Below, in pieces: positions 10,770 to 22,444 of a stretch of DNA of 64,000 nucleotides. Position numbers and translations under genes: made by a program. The stretch lies in NCBI GenBank assembly GCA_030762935.1, contig CM060898.1, forward strand, positions 98,649,281 through 98,713,280, in the 5' to 3' direction. This DNA is from Hymenopus coronatus (taxonomy: Eukaryota; Arthropoda; Insecta; Mantodea; Hymenopodidae). Every line of letters begins with the position of its first letter. Within the stretch, counting starts at the first letter, position 1. Below the pieces are notes generated by a model, which worked only from the letters and a program-made list of their open reading frames with translations, did no database searches and had not been told where the DNA came from.

Positions 10770-11312
10770 CGCGGACGGGGCCCAGAATCATTGGGGCAGA
10801 GCACCGCGGATGGCCTTTACAACTTAAGTGATACCAGAGAGGAAGAGAGGGATGAGAGGAGAAATCCGAAGAGCAACCAGATCCAAATGTCAACGTTCAC
10901 AGGTATGAACGGGCTCCACATATTTCCAGATTGAACGCATCCGACGTTACCCTTGCCCTACCCAAAAACCCTGAGTCTTCGGGAGTCCTCCAAAATGGTC
11001 TCCACCCAAAAACATCCGAAGGCGGGTCCTGTCAGACCAGTGAAGAAACCTTTTGAGAGCGCATAGTCACCGCCCAGCCGCAACTCGCTGAATACCGTCG
11101 GCTGGTCCTTCAACCCTGAAACAGATGAAAAAGAAGTGATGATTACCGAAATTGATGGACAAGAAAATCGTGCACGACCCGAGCACTTTTCTGTCGACAC
11201 TGGAAACCACGAACAATCCATGGGCTAGAGTGGGTGGTCTCCGGGAATCGAACCCGGAATCTCCCAAATGCGGGCCACAGACATTACCACCTAAATCATC
11301 CCGCTCGACTAG
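10770..11312 (-). mobile_element. GC-rich composite SINE (family 6)
   Basis: On the minus strand a tRNA-like head ends in GGGTTCGATTCCCGGAGACC at about 11236-11255. A CpG-rich body of about 450 bp follows. Base composition differs sharply from the surroundings. Overlapping open frames on both strands here reflect the GC content and not a gene. Confidence 0.55.
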
Positions 11313-11776
11313 CGAATTTGTTACAATTGTTCTTACAAAATCTTATTTCTTATTTCTATCGAGATAAAACATTTGCAGAACCAGTCTTGTCAAATATTTA
11401 AAGAGCTTGTCGTTAAGAGGCTTTGAAATTCCGTTGTATTTGCAATAGTACGAATTATTTTGCTCGAATAGCGAATTTGCAGATGAAAATGCATGAAGCA
11501 TATGATAATTCAAACTAATATTAAAGGGTATCTCGTAAGTGATAAATGCATAAAAAGGTTATTTGCACAAACGCCTTGGCTTAACAAGGTAAGTTTTCTT
11601 ATATATCTTACGATTTACAAATTATATAAAATATAGCCTAGATAAATGAGACTTTATACGATATTCGGGCACATTTCAATATACGTATACATTTCATTTT
11701 TCATATAAATACCGCAAACATATCCAAATTCGTTGGAATGAGTTTTAAGATAATAAGAAGTAAAGAAAATATTTAG
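11313..11776. other. unassigned AT-rich sequence
   Basis: I see no gene, RNA or repeat here. Confidence 0.4.
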
Positions 11777-11852
11777 TTTGGGGTGGGAGGATTTTCCCGC
11801 AAATTTTCATGTCACATCCTGGAAGATGCTGAACTTAAATAAATTTGGTTTA
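11777..11852 (-). repeat. R1 internal fragment, inverted
   Basis: About 75 bp match the reverse of the R1 middle (TGTCACATCCTGGAAGATGC). It lies just before the start of a plus-oriented copy, so two R1 pieces face each other. Confidence 0.6.
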
Positions 11853-11861
11853 TGACCCACT

Positions 11862-12722
11862 TTTTACTTTTTCTACATGTTATATGTACCTACATAGTGT
11901 TTAGATAAGGTATTGCATCCCATCCAAATATTCGATTCCGAAATTTCACTGGAAATACATATTTTGATACCCCATAAATCCCCCCTCCCAGAAAAACATT
12001 TTTTTAGAAAATGGTCTGTGTGTGTGACTGAGTTTGTGTCTGGGGAGCATAGCTCAAAAACGAATACTCCGTTAAATACCATACTTGGTATTTTAGTTCA
12101 TTATCTTCCAAGGACGCGACTAGAAGATTTTCAAGAAACCCCCTATTATTTAAATGGAAACATGTTTCTAAAAGTTTAATTTTCTCAAAAGTAATTAAAA
12201 TTTTAATTAAACTATCGGGTATTTAAGGTATTTATTTTACAAATAAAATTTATATCTTGAATTGTCTGGGAATTGTCTATGAGGACCTGTTTATTCCGGA
12301 TAAAATTTGTTCAATTTTCATAGCTAGTGCACCCCAAGAGATAAAAACAAAAATTTACTCCACAAAATGTATGCCATATACATTTTTTGTAGAGGTGGCC
12401 GTTTCTGCGATATTCCTTATTATTAATTTCAGCATTAAATTATTTATACTTTTCTCATATGAGAATTTATCAAATCCTGACCATACAAACAAAGGAACTT
12501 CAGTTACATAGTAATCAGCTTTTAAAAGATTTAACAATCGCTTTAACCTACGGTATTCCCTTAATTCCCTTCTACTTTAAAGGAAGCCTAGTAATAAGAA
12601 CATTTCTGTTAATGTTTATCTCGATTAGCATGAAGTAGATAGAAGTATAAACGTTTTAACAATAATTTTTTGCAGATTTGTAGAGAAAGACATGCGAATG
12701 GAACACATCAGATAGATTTTTA
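11862..12722 (+). repeat. R1 repeat, full-length copy
   Basis: It starts TTTTACTTTTTCTACATGTT and ends GTAGAGAAAGACATGCGAAT, GGAACACATCAGATAG. All internal blocks are present in order, with scattered small deletions that break the recurrent open frame. Confidence 0.8.
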
Positions 12723-12788
12723 GTTATGCTGTTCACACTCGCAAACATAGTTGTTTTATAAATATGTTCATTTTTAATTTAACATGCT

Positions 12789-12860
12789 CAAAAATGTATT
12801 TCGGTGAAACTTCGATATCGAATTTTTGGGTGGAATACAATACCTTCTCTATCTATTAAA
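12789..12860 (-). repeat. R1 5' fragment, inverted
   Basis: This is reverse-oriented R1 5' end: GTATTTCGGTGAAACTTCGA, then TTTTTGGGTGGAATACAATA and CTTCTCTATCTAT. Only about 70 bp are kept. Confidence 0.6.
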
Positions 12861-13311
12861 TTTCTGATAGAGAAAATAAGAATTGAAAAGCCATGATAAT
12901 TGCAAAAGCAAATGTATTCACCTTTTACGTTTCATTTAATAAACACGTAGTTGAATAACAAATGACAGTTAAAAGTCAATATAGTTTAATATGTTTCACT
13001 GTTCACTGATCCATTTATAAAGGGAAATTTACTTCGAATGTACATTTACAGTTTTGTATGCATTTTAATGTCAATGAAATTTACAGATAATTTAAAATGC
13101 ATATCATACAAAAAGTAACACAAATATGATGCCCTATTGCATAGATTGTTAGATTTTTTGATCCAAGTACATATAACAATTGCTTTTTATTACTTTCTCT
13201 ATGTAGTACATAGGTAGAGAAGGTATTTGCACTCTACCCAAAAATTCCATAGCGAGCTTTAGCCGGAAATACACGTTTAGTATCAAAAAATTATAAAAAA
13301 GTCCGGTTTGT

Positions 13312-15120
13312 ATGTATGTATTTATTTATTTCTCTGCGAGTGGGTATCACCCGGTGGCAGAGTTATATATGTATACAAGATATATAAACAATAAATCACA
13401 GCCTTTGTAAGCTAGATATAATAGTTATTTACACAAATATGAAAACATTAATTTTTCTCTCAATTCAGATTAATTTCATAATTAGAATCACCAACCAATT
13501 TAACATTTGTATTTACAACAATATAAAATCATAAGCATTTCATTTAAGGAATATTTATAAAAATTACCCAACAATAATATTAAGATTTTTCCTAAATTTC
13601 TTCAGAGACAGGGGACAACCCCAAAAGGCTGCTCCAGGCAATTCATTCCAATCTTTTATGGTTCTATTTACAAAGGAGAACTTTCCCACGTCAGTTCTGT
13701 ATCTTCTACCCTTAATTTTGAACGGATGATCGTTTCGTGCACAGTAAGTTGGGTTTTCCAGTTTGTCAGTAACGTCCTCCCATGCGTTTAAGCCAGCGTA
13801 AGCTTAAATAAAGCGCACAACCTCTGTTTCTCACGCCTAACTTTCAACGGCTCCCATTTTATCTCCTCAGCGTTTGTAGGCCCAAAATATTTACCCCTTT
13901 TTATGAATTTTATAGCCCTTTTCTGGATCTTTTCTAACGAATCAATTTGATTTACTCTATACGGGTCCCAACAAGTTACTCCAAATTCCATGACCGGCCG
14001 CACTAAGGACTTGTACGCGATTTCCCTGGACTTTGCACTCCCCTTTTTTAAAATCCTCATTAAGAAGTGCAGTGTTTTCCACGCTTTCTTAGATACAGAA
14101 TTTACCTGCTCGTCCCATCCAGCGTTACTCGCCAAGTAAACTCCCAAGTATTTGCAGCTGTCCACCTGTGGAATTTTTTCCCCACCCATGTGATAGTTTT
14201 GCAGAATTTTTTCCCTATATCTATTAAATGCAATTGACTTACTTTTGCCAGCGTTAATTTTCATTTTATTTGCATCAGCTCAATCACTAATTTCATTTAA
14301 ATCACCCTGAAGAGCAGTCTCATCTTCAACATTTCTAATTTTATTGTAAATAATACAATCGTCTGCAAACAATCTTATCTGGCATTTTATATTAACAGTA
14401 ATGTCATTTACAAAAATAAGAAAAAGTAACGGCCCCAGTACTGAGCCTTGGGGTACGCCCGAGCTTACCATACCCCTCTCAGATAGCTCCTTGCCTTCTT
14501 TTACCCTTTGCGATCTTCCTTCCAAAAAATGTCTAACCCATAGAACTACGCGTTTATCAATTCCTGTAGCAGTTAGCTTCTGGACAAGTAAATTATGTGA
14601 TACAACATCAAAAGCTTTGGAAAAATCTATCACCACTGCATCTGTTCTTCCCCCTGCATCCACCTCCTCTGCTAAATCTTGAAATAATGACGTTATCTGG
14701 CTTTCGCACGAGTATCCAGGTCTAAACCCATGTTGCGCTTTCTTGAACAACTTTTTGTTTTCTATTTCCTCCCGTATATATTCCACAATTAAATGTTCCA
14801 TCAATTTGCACACTACTGAAGTTAGGCTGACTGGTCGATAATTATTTAATTCTGTTTTATTTCCACCTTTATGAATTGGAACTACAATCGCGGTTTTCCA
14901 GTCATCCGGTAAGGCACAGTTATTTATTGACATATTAAATAAAGGCATTAGGTACGGAATCATGGATTCCCCTCCAATTTTTAGTATTTCGGTCGGTATA
15001 TTATCAGGCCCCCTCGACTTTCGATTTTGCAACATTCTGATCCTTCTGCGCAATTTGGATGCCATTATTTGAAAAACGGATTTTCCACTATCCTCAATTT
15101 CTAGTTTATAATTATAATCC
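13312..15120 (-). mobile_element. 5'-truncated Jockey/CR1-like LINE
   Basis: This is a minus-strand insertion of about 1.8 kb holding most of a reverse transcriptase and a 3' untranslated tail of about 250 bp. The tail contains ACTCTGCCACCGGGTGATAC and ends in short AAAT/ATAC repeats instead of a plain poly(A). The endonuclease domain is missing through 5' truncation, as is usual for target-primed insertion. Confidence 0.85.
13565..15110 (-). pseudogene. LINE reverse transcriptase, nearly intact
   Basis: Palm-domain motifs run in order on the minus strand: KSRGPDNIPTEIL, NYRPVSLTSVVCK, QHGFRPGYSCESQ, VIDFSKAFDVVSH (first catalytic Asp), SSGVPQGSVLGPLL and LFADD (catalytic, 14358-14369). The thumb follows with DSCKYLGVYL. 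Two lesions are visible. A TGA at 14280-14282 probably replaces a tryptophan TGG. A frameshift lies near 13790-13800, after which a conserved C-terminal part (KDWNELPGAAFWG) runs to a stop at 13565. So few lesions suggest a fairly recent insertion. The clade is inferred from motif style. Confidence 0.85.
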
Positions 15121-16045
15121 GCTGTGTGTGTGTTTGTCTGTGTTGCAGTGTGTCCGCGTGTCTGTGAACAGGATAACCCAAAAACAAATATATAAATATT
15201 AAATACTAATGTGAATTTGGTATTTAAGTTTAGTATCCTCTTAGGATGCGACACGAAGATTTTGAGAAAGATTCCCCCATCTCAAATTACCTTTTACATG
15301 GAAAAGTTTTCGAAAATTTTGATTTTCTCAAAAATAGCTGTAACAATTTTGTTTAAAATAATGCATATTAAAAACTTTTACATGATAAATAAAATATACA
15401 TTTTGAATTTTCTGGGAATAGCCTCTGAAGTTCCCTTTATTATGGATGAACTTTGCTGAATTTTGTACAAGTAAATCGTAACAGATAGACAGAAGTTTAC
15501 AACACAAATATTGTAGATCCGTTCAAACACACAATTTATGTCGTATACTTTTTTTTTTCGTGGAATTGAACATTTCCGAGATATTTCTTGTTATTGGTTT
15601 GTTTTAAAATACTTAAAAACTTTTCTCATATCGGAATTTGTCATTTCTGGTTATACAAAAAGAATGGATTTCAATCAAATAGCAACCGGCTTTTAAAAGA
15701 TTTGACCATTGCTTTAGTCTGGTGTATTTTCTTATTTGTTTTCTACTTACAAGAAAGCAAGTAATAAGATATTTTCTACTAATGTTTATAGATAGAAGAA
15801 TAAACTTTTCAACAATAACTTTTACAGAGATGTAGAGAAAGTCATGTGAATGGATACATAAGATTTTTTATTATTAAGTGCAGCTAAATCGTAACCAAAA
15901 GCATAACAACAAATTATTCATGGCAAATCTTCTTCTTTCCCTTCTCATATGAAGAACTCACCCCCAGGACTTACAAATGGACGCCTGTTGAGGAGCAGAC
16001 AGACTATGGATCCAGGGTTGGGAGATCTGTCCTATTCCTAAATGT

Positions 16046-16228
16046 AAATGGTGTGTTATTTATGGACGCTCTTTAACTTTAACTACTGTGGTTCTCATCG
16101 TCCCATTCTAAATTGGGCGTGAAAGACAGCTTAATTTTGCTCAGAGGCCTCTTTATCAGTCTTTAGGTTCTTTTACATACTTTACTTCCCTTCCAAAGGA
16201 AGCCATGCTAAGGATTTTACACCCATGG
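16046..16228 (-). mobile_element. SINE family 4 fragment
   Basis: It matches the body of the copy at 8021-8289 (CTGTGGTTCTCATCGTCCCA, AAATTGGGCGTGAAAGACAG, AGGAAGCCATGCTAAGGATT). The tRNA head is absent, and a segment around the acceptor side is deleted. Confidence 0.75.
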
Positions 16229-17337
16229 TGTGCATGGAGGGTGTCCTATTCCTGGACACTCTGGTTAGAACGTGAGAAATTAGCTGATATGATTAGTATA
16301 AAGACAAAATGGAAAAGGAAAAGTCATGATTAACTTCGGACAGGGTGAATTTTGGTTGCACTCTGGCTGGAAAATAGTCACTGCACACAGGGTTTCACTG
16401 GGACCACCCCATCCTCAAGCACTGGCGTTCTTTCTTTCTATGCAAGCGAAGGTACGAAGTCCAATAGAACACATTTTGCTTTTGCTACATTCAGAAAATA
16501 CAGGGTCTTCAGATTTATTTGGTCTTTAGCGTCTGATGGTTTAAATGCATGACGTCATTATAGTTGAATGAGCCCCTTGTCTCAAAGGGGTGGTGGGGAA
16601 CTAACTGAACCTTGGACTGCATGCATTACCAACTTCGTAAACAGTTTGATGTACTGGGCGGTGCAGACTCTTTTCCTCTTTAGTTTTAGTGTTTTTTAAT
16701 GTATTCTGTATAAGTCTGTCTTCGTTTATTAGTGTAAACAGTATGAACAAGTGATTGTTGTAACGGGAAAGTTGTGCTATTAAAGCCCTTTACATTACCA
16801 TAACCTCAATCATTTTAGTTACCTCTTAGTAAAACTGCTGGGATTACGGGTTTATGTGACACAAGCGAATGTTCCAAATGTAAATATTGGAAAATACGAT
16901 ACAGGACCTATTTCACTTCAGTGAAGTTGTTGATATCCATCTCTTCTGCTCAACGTTCCCTAATCCTCTGCAAGAGGAAATGCGTGATAAATTCGCTACC
17001 TAGTATTGACGTCATGTGGGGACAAATGACTGGAAGCAAAGGCCGAATAAATCTGAAGACTATATATTGTAATTCACTGCAATGTTTGTCCACGCAAATA
17101 AATCACACAAAAAACTGATTATTTTATCTTCCACAGTACAGGTTCATTATTTTGTTTATATTATTAATATTTTGTAATAAAGCGTTATATTTACTACAGA
17201 ACTAAACTTCTGTGGCCACCTATATCTACAGCACAAACTCAGTAGCCCACGCGACTTCTGGATTTTCTATCCGCTTGCTTGTAAATAACGTACCAGTACA
17301 CCAGAAGTTAACTTAAGCTAAAGTAATGTCCGAAGCC
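16229..17337. other. unassigned sequence
   Basis: About 1.1 kb with no recognised repeat and no persuasive exon. Two overlapping short frames at 16326-16552 show no motif I know. Confidence 0.4.
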
Positions 17338-17500
17338 TAGTGATGATGGAGCAATTGCAGGAATGAACGGCGGAGGACATGTAGTAAAACCGCCCAAACG
17401 CCGCTTCAACCACAAATCCCACATCCCAGCCCTGGAGTTGAAGTCCGCCCGCCTAGGTGGGAGATGAACGGTCAAACCACTCTGCCAGGGCGCCAAGGGG
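17338..17500 (-). mobile_element. SINE family 1 with tRNA head
   Basis: The minus strand begins GGCGCCCTGGCAGAGTGGTT, a tRNA-Ser/Leu-like A-box region. The body (GTGGTTGAAGCGGCGTTTGG on the minus strand) matches the other family-1 copies. A (GT)n microsatellite at 17503-17531 adjoins it. Confidence 0.65.
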
Positions 17501-17539
17501 ATGTGTGTGTGTGTGTGTGTGTGTGTGTGTCTGTGTATA

Positions 17540-18040
17540 TGTGATGTCGGAGGGGATTCCTCACTGCAGCCATTGACTTATGGTACGTCAGACCCCAGGA
17601 GGATGGGTTGAGATGAGTGTAATTTCAAAGGGCGGCCGAAACCGGACGGCGGGGGAAGAGCAACCATGGAATGTCCCTAACAGATTCCAAGCAGCTCTTC
17701 ATCCCGACGCGGGGAGCGCTAGGAGCCAAACTCCCTGGGCTTACAGATGACTTCCAACGCCATCTCGCCGCCGAGAGCTGTATCTCTAGAGCGCAGTTAT
17801 GACCATGGAAGGGAGTCACCACCGCAGTCCTCGCCAACGCTTATAACCCTGAAAGAGACGTTGGATGAATTGAAGGGACAGGAAGTTCAGGAGAATGAAG
17901 AAACCCCCCCCCCCTGCATTTGCTAATGACCCGGGAAAGCTCCGAAAAATACATTAGTCAGAGAGGTCGACCGCAAGAATCGATCCCACTATCTTCCGAA
18001 TGCCAGTCTTAGACGAATCATCTGAGCCCCTGGCTAGATA
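17540..18040 (-). mobile_element. GC-rich composite SINE-like element
   Basis: A CpG-rich block of 500 bp resembles the layout of 10770-11312: a tRNA-like head on the minus strand (GGATCGATTCTTGCGG near 17975), a TTTCAGGGTT element, and a 'GGTGGTGACT...TGCGCTCT' stretch also present in the first copy. Identity is patchy, so it is either an old relative or another subfamily. Confidence 0.4.
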
Positions 18041-18600
18041 CTGCGTCAAGGGAATTACAAGCGTATAAAATTGCTACTAACCGGAAAACTACTATCCATA
18101 TGGATCAGAACATATGTAGAATTTAATTCCTTGGCATATAATCCAAACATAATTTCTCCATTGCTTGGCGATGTATATTATCTCGTTAGTTATAACGCTT
18201 CTATAAAATAGGATTAATCATTAAGGCCGCCGCTCTACTCGTATGTTAAGTATACCGAAAAGGGGATGGTGAAAACGAAATACGACCGCGCGTGGATGTT
18301 AATTTAAATGCAAAAAGGCACGGTTACAAACCCCTGGCCTGGGTTCAAGCTATGTTTATTTAAACTGTGTATTTGTCTTTGTTTCCATCATTTTTAATTA
18401 CAGTGTATTGTTTTAAACAAATATACATTTCTGTCACTTTTGACACCAGAAGTGTTGAATAATACTGTTAAACTCACTGGAACCCATTTATACAAAAAGT
18501 ATTCCCAAAAATAATAAAAAATAATTCGTTTGCAGCTCTCACGAAGATTTGTCTGTCCATTATTATTTATTTTCATGTCTACTCTACAGTTATTCATTTA
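18041..18600. other. unassigned AT-rich sequence
   Basis: I see no gene or repeat I can name before the R1 terminus at 18601. Confidence 0.4.
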
Positions 18601-19395
18601 AAAAAAAAATCTGATGTGTTCCATTCACATGACTTTCTCTACATATCTGTAACGAATTGTTGTTAAAAAGCTTGTGCTTCTATATATATTCATATATTTA
18701 AGATACTTACATGACAAATTATATGAAATCCTCAATTCTCTGGGAATAGCCTCTGAAGACATGTTTATTCTGGATGAATGTTGCATAATTGGTAAACCGT
18801 AAGTTTTAGGCAAAAACTTGCTTAACAAAAAATGTAGGTCTCGTTAAAACACACAATTCATGTTATATATTTTTTTTTCGTGGAGTTGGCCGTTTTTTGA
18901 GATATTCCTTGTTATTAGTTTCAACTTTAACATACTTATACTTTTGTCATACGGGAATTTGTCAAGTCCTATCCATATAAACAAAAGTACTTCAATCATA
19001 TAGCAACCTGCTTTTAAAATATTTGACTATCGATTTAGCCTATGGTACTCCCTTATTTCGCTTCTACTTACAAGCAAGCATGTAATCAGACCCTTTCTGC
19101 TGATTTTCTCTCGATTAGCATTAAGTAAATAGAAGAATAATCTTTTTAACAATAATTTACTGAAGCCCGCCTGGAGTGGTAACGTGTCTGCCTCACATTG
19201 AAAAGCTCATGAGTTCGAATCTCGCTTAGGGTGAGTTATCCGTATAAGGTTTTTTTTTCGAGGTTTTCCCTTATCCTGAGAAGACGAATGTCGAGTAACT
19301 TTAAGTTCTATGGACACCGAGATCATTTGAGCATCATTTCACTAATTTCATTTATCTTCAGCTATGAACCACGTTAAAGGACGTTAAACTGCAAA

Positions 19396-19440
<45 letters not shown>

Positions 19441-19490
19441 TTATTGTAGAGATGTAGAGAAAGTCATATGAATCGAACACATCAGATTTT
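18601..19490 (+). repeat. R1 derivative with two inverted 3' ends
   Basis: It opens with the reverse complement of the R1 3' terminus (ATCTGATGTGTTCCATTCAC, ATGACTTTCTCTACATATCT, then AAAAAGCTTGTGCTTCTAT, about 85 bp). It then switches near 18690 to the middle of R1 in plus orientation (TTTAAGATACTTACATGACA) and runs to the normal 3' end (AGATGTAGAGAAAGTCATAT, 19449 onward). Both ends are thus the same R1 terminus in inverted orientation. A SINE interrupts the last 50 bp. Confidence 0.8.
19163..19441 (+). mobile_element. SINE family 2 with (TAA)n tail
   Basis: The tRNA-like head resembles tRNA-Val (CCTGGAGTGGTAACGTGTCT, CTGCCTCACATTGAAAAG, B-box GAGTTCGAATCTCGC). The body follows (CTTATCCTGAGAAGACGAAT, CATTTGAGCATCATTTCACT, GTTAAAGGACGTTAAACTGC), and the tail is a (TAA)n run at 19397-19441. 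It sits inside the R1 derivative. Relatives lie at 30377 and 34078. Confidence 0.8.
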
Positions 19491-19942
19491 TCTAATTGTT
19501 TTATTCAGCGGACTTCAAAACATTTCAGTTGAAATCCGAATATTAATTTTCAGGTGCAATCTAATATTTTCTCTAGATGAGAAAGAAAAAGAAATTACGG
19601 TGGACCATCACAAAATCTCATTAAGTTATTATGAGCAACAGGCAGTTAGTAATGCATATGTGAACAAATGAATCCGATAATGGAATAGAATATCTCCGAC
19701 ATGTGCGCCAAATTACATTTGATATTTAAACGTGAGAAACTATGTGATAACTGCTTGTGTGGTATCAGGCGAGCAGTAGATGAGATTTTGCATATTAATA
19801 GTTTGGTTATCCTAAAAGCAATGCTCCACTATTCTCACGGGTAGCGCAAGAAATTAAGTGCTGGGAGTAGAGGAATTATGACGTAGTTCGTTTCATTGAT
19901 CCCTTAATAAAACAAACTGTAACTGTAACTGGTCAGTCTCTG

Positions 19943-20753
19943 ATATTATTGTTAAAAAGCTTATGCTTCGATTTACTTCATGCTAATCGAGAAAAAATTA
20001 GCAGAAATAGTCTTATTACTTGCTTCCTTGTAAGTAGAAGCAAAATAAGCGAGTACTATAGGTTAAAGTGATTGTCAAAAGCTGGTTGCTATATGACTGA
20101 AGTTCCTTTGTATGGACAGGAGTTGACAAATTCTCATATGAGAAAAGTATAAGCTTTTTAAAGAGGAAACCCAAAAACAAGGAATATCTCAAAAACGATC
20201 AACCCCACGAAAAAATGTATGTAGCATAAATTGTATGTTTTAGCGTGCTCTACATTTTTTGTGTGGTAAGTTTTTGTCTATCTCTTACGGTTTAGCAGAT
20301 ATGCAAAATTCCGTAAAATTAATCCAGAATAAAGTAATCTTCAGAAGCTATTCCCAGAAAATTCAAGATATTAATTTTATTTAACACTTAAATATATTTA
20401 ATATACGAAATTTTAATCAAAATCGTTAGAGTCAGTTTTGAGAAAATCAAAATTTTCGAAAAAAGTGTCATGTAAAGGGCAGTTTTTGTTGTAGAGGGAA
20501 TTTTTTTCAAAATCTTCGTGTCGCATCCCTAGAAGATACTGAACGTAAGTACCAAGTTTGGTATTTTACCGGCTTTTCGTTTTTGAGTTATCGTGTTCAC
20601 AGTCACAAGGACCTTTTTCTGAAAATTCTTTTTTTGGATACAGGGGACCCTAAAACATATATTTCCGGTGAAATCTCGGTATCGAATTTTTGGGTGAAGT
20701 GCAATACTTTCTCTGTACACTATGTACATAGTACGTGTAGAGAAAGTAAAAAG
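19943..20753 (-). repeat. R1 repeat, near full-length, minus orientation
   Basis: It lacks only the last 60 bp or so of the 3' end. From TTGTTAAAAAGCTTATGCTT it runs through all internal blocks to the 5' hairpin (CACTATGTACATAGTACGTG) and GTAGAGAAAGTAAAAAGG. It is one of the best-conserved copies. Confidence 0.85.
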
Positions 20754-20850
20754 GTTTGTACTCTACCCAAAAATTCTACATCGAGATTTCTCGGAAATAC
20801 ACGTGTTGAGACCCCTAGATTCAAATTTATTTTAGAAAGAACTGATGGTG
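20754..20850 (+). repeat. R1 fragment facing the previous copy
   Basis: About 95 bp of plus-oriented R1 (CTCTACCCAAAAATTCTACA, then ATACACGTGTTGAGACCCCT) follow the 5' end of the minus copy directly, making a head-to-head pair. Confidence 0.65.
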
Positions 20851-20924
20851 TAGGTTTTTGAACTGTATATTTATTTAGATATTTTTTTATTATTATTGGG
20901 TTTTTAATTTCTTCATCATATATT

Positions 20925-21652
20925 TACACTGCACATAGTAGATAAAAGGTATATTGTTTCACTCAAAAATTCTATATCGAGGTTTCTCCAGAAATACATA
21001 CCCTGGATTCAAATAAATCTTTTAGGAAAATATCTGTGTGTGGTGGGGCGGGTTAAATACCAAACTTTGCACTTAGTTCAGTATCTTCCAAGGATGCAAC
21101 CAAAGATTTTCAAGAAAATCCCTCCACTCTTAAATATCCTTTACATGGAACATTATTCGAAAATGTTGATTTTCTCAAAACTGGTTCAAACGATTTTGAT
21201 TAAACTGACATATTTAAGATGTTCTCATGAGAATCAAATACATACTTTGAATTTTCTGGGAAGGGCCTCTAAAGGATGACTTGAAAATGTGTAACTGTTA
21301 GATGGCAAAAAGTACACAAAAAGTTACCAGACAAGAAATATAGATCTCGTTAAAACATATTTTATGTCATATACTTTTTTTATAGATTTAACCGTTTCCA
21401 AGATATTCCTTGTTATTTCTTTCAATTTCAAACTATTTAAACCTTTATCAAACGGAAAGTTATCTTTCGTTCCATACTTCTTATATTTTACTCTTAACCA
21501 CGCAAAGAGAACCGAATTTTAATTATTTCACATAGCAATGGTTTCTAAAAGCTCTGACTGTTATTGCGTTAACCTAATCTTAATCCCTTTCTACTTACAA
21601 AGAAATGAAGTAATAAACAATTTTTGCAAATGTTTATCTCGATTAGCTAAAA
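20925..21652 (+). repeat. R1 repeat, diverged copy
   Basis: It is homologous to R1 from TGCACATAGTAGATAAAAGG to ATGTTTATCTCGATTAGCTA and loses the last 100 bp or so. It keeps a 79-codon version of the recurrent open frame (21040-21279). Confidence 0.75.
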
Positions 21653-21904
21653 TGTCGTTGGACAACAGTTGCTGATTGCGCTCTAGCAAATTCCAACACG
21701 CAATATGCCTTTTCCACAGGATTTTCCGCCATTTCAGCTTCTGCAACAACAAACAAAACACTACAGCGTTACCAATAGTAACAAACGAAACTTTGAGAGT
21801 TTCTCAACATACCTCCAAAATAATTAGGTTGCTATCTCTAATAGTTTTTGCTTTACAGGCAGTTGAAGTTGTCTATTTCTTTTGTAGTAACCCTGTGTAT
21901 GACA

Positions 21905-22437
21905 CAAATTGTATGTTTTAAAGTGCTCTACAATTTCCGTATGGTAAGTTTTTGTCCAGCTCTTACGGTTTAGCGGTTAATCAAAATTCCGTAAAATTCA
22001 TCCTGAATAGTCTTCAGAGGCTATTCCCAGAAAATGCAAGATATACATTTTGTTTGCTATATAAATATTTTAAATATAAGAGATTTTAATCAAAATCGTC
22101 AGAGCCATTTTTGAGAAAATCAAAATTTTCGAAAAAAGTTCCATGTAAAGGGTAGTTGGGGGTGGGGGGATTTCCTTGAAAATCTTCTTGTCACATCCTT
22201 GGAAGATACCAAACTTAAATACCGAGTTTGGTATTTAACGGTCTTTTCGTTTTGAGCTATGTTGTCCACAAACATACAAACACACACACGCACATACAGA
22301 CCTTTTTCCAAAAATGCTGTTTTTGGATTCAGGGGGACCCAAAACATGTATTTCCGGTGACATCTCGGTATCGAATTTTGGGTGGAATACAACACCTTCT
22401 CTATACACTATGTACATAGTACATATAGAGAAAGTAA
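21905..22437 (-). repeat. R1 5' half, minus orientation
   Basis: It begins in the middle of R1 (ATTGTATGTTTTAAAGTGCT) and ends with the complete 5' hairpin (CACTATGTACATAGTACATA) and TAGAGAAAGTAAATAA. Confidence 0.8.
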
Positions 22438-22444
22438 ATAATAT

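Larger units (their letters stand above)
13191..15870 (+). repeat. R1 repeat split by a LINE
   Basis: The first 120 bp of R1 (TACTTTCTCTATGTAGTACA onward) lie at 13191-13311. The rest resumes at about 15121 in the GT-rich stretch and runs to GATGTAGAGAAAGTCATGTG near 15850. The two parts fit together with no other loss, so the LINE inserted into an existing R1 copy. The part after the LINE keeps an 82-codon version of the recurrent R1 open frame (15211-15459). Confidence 0.85.

Noticed and set aside
10958..11367. Overlapping ORFs on both strands in a GC-rich island as a gene
   Set aside because: The region is a tRNA-headed GC-rich repeat. High GC lowers stop frequency in all frames.
14401..14682. 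Plus-strand ORF of 93 codons
   Set aside because: It is the antisense shadow of the reverse transcriptase on the minus strand.
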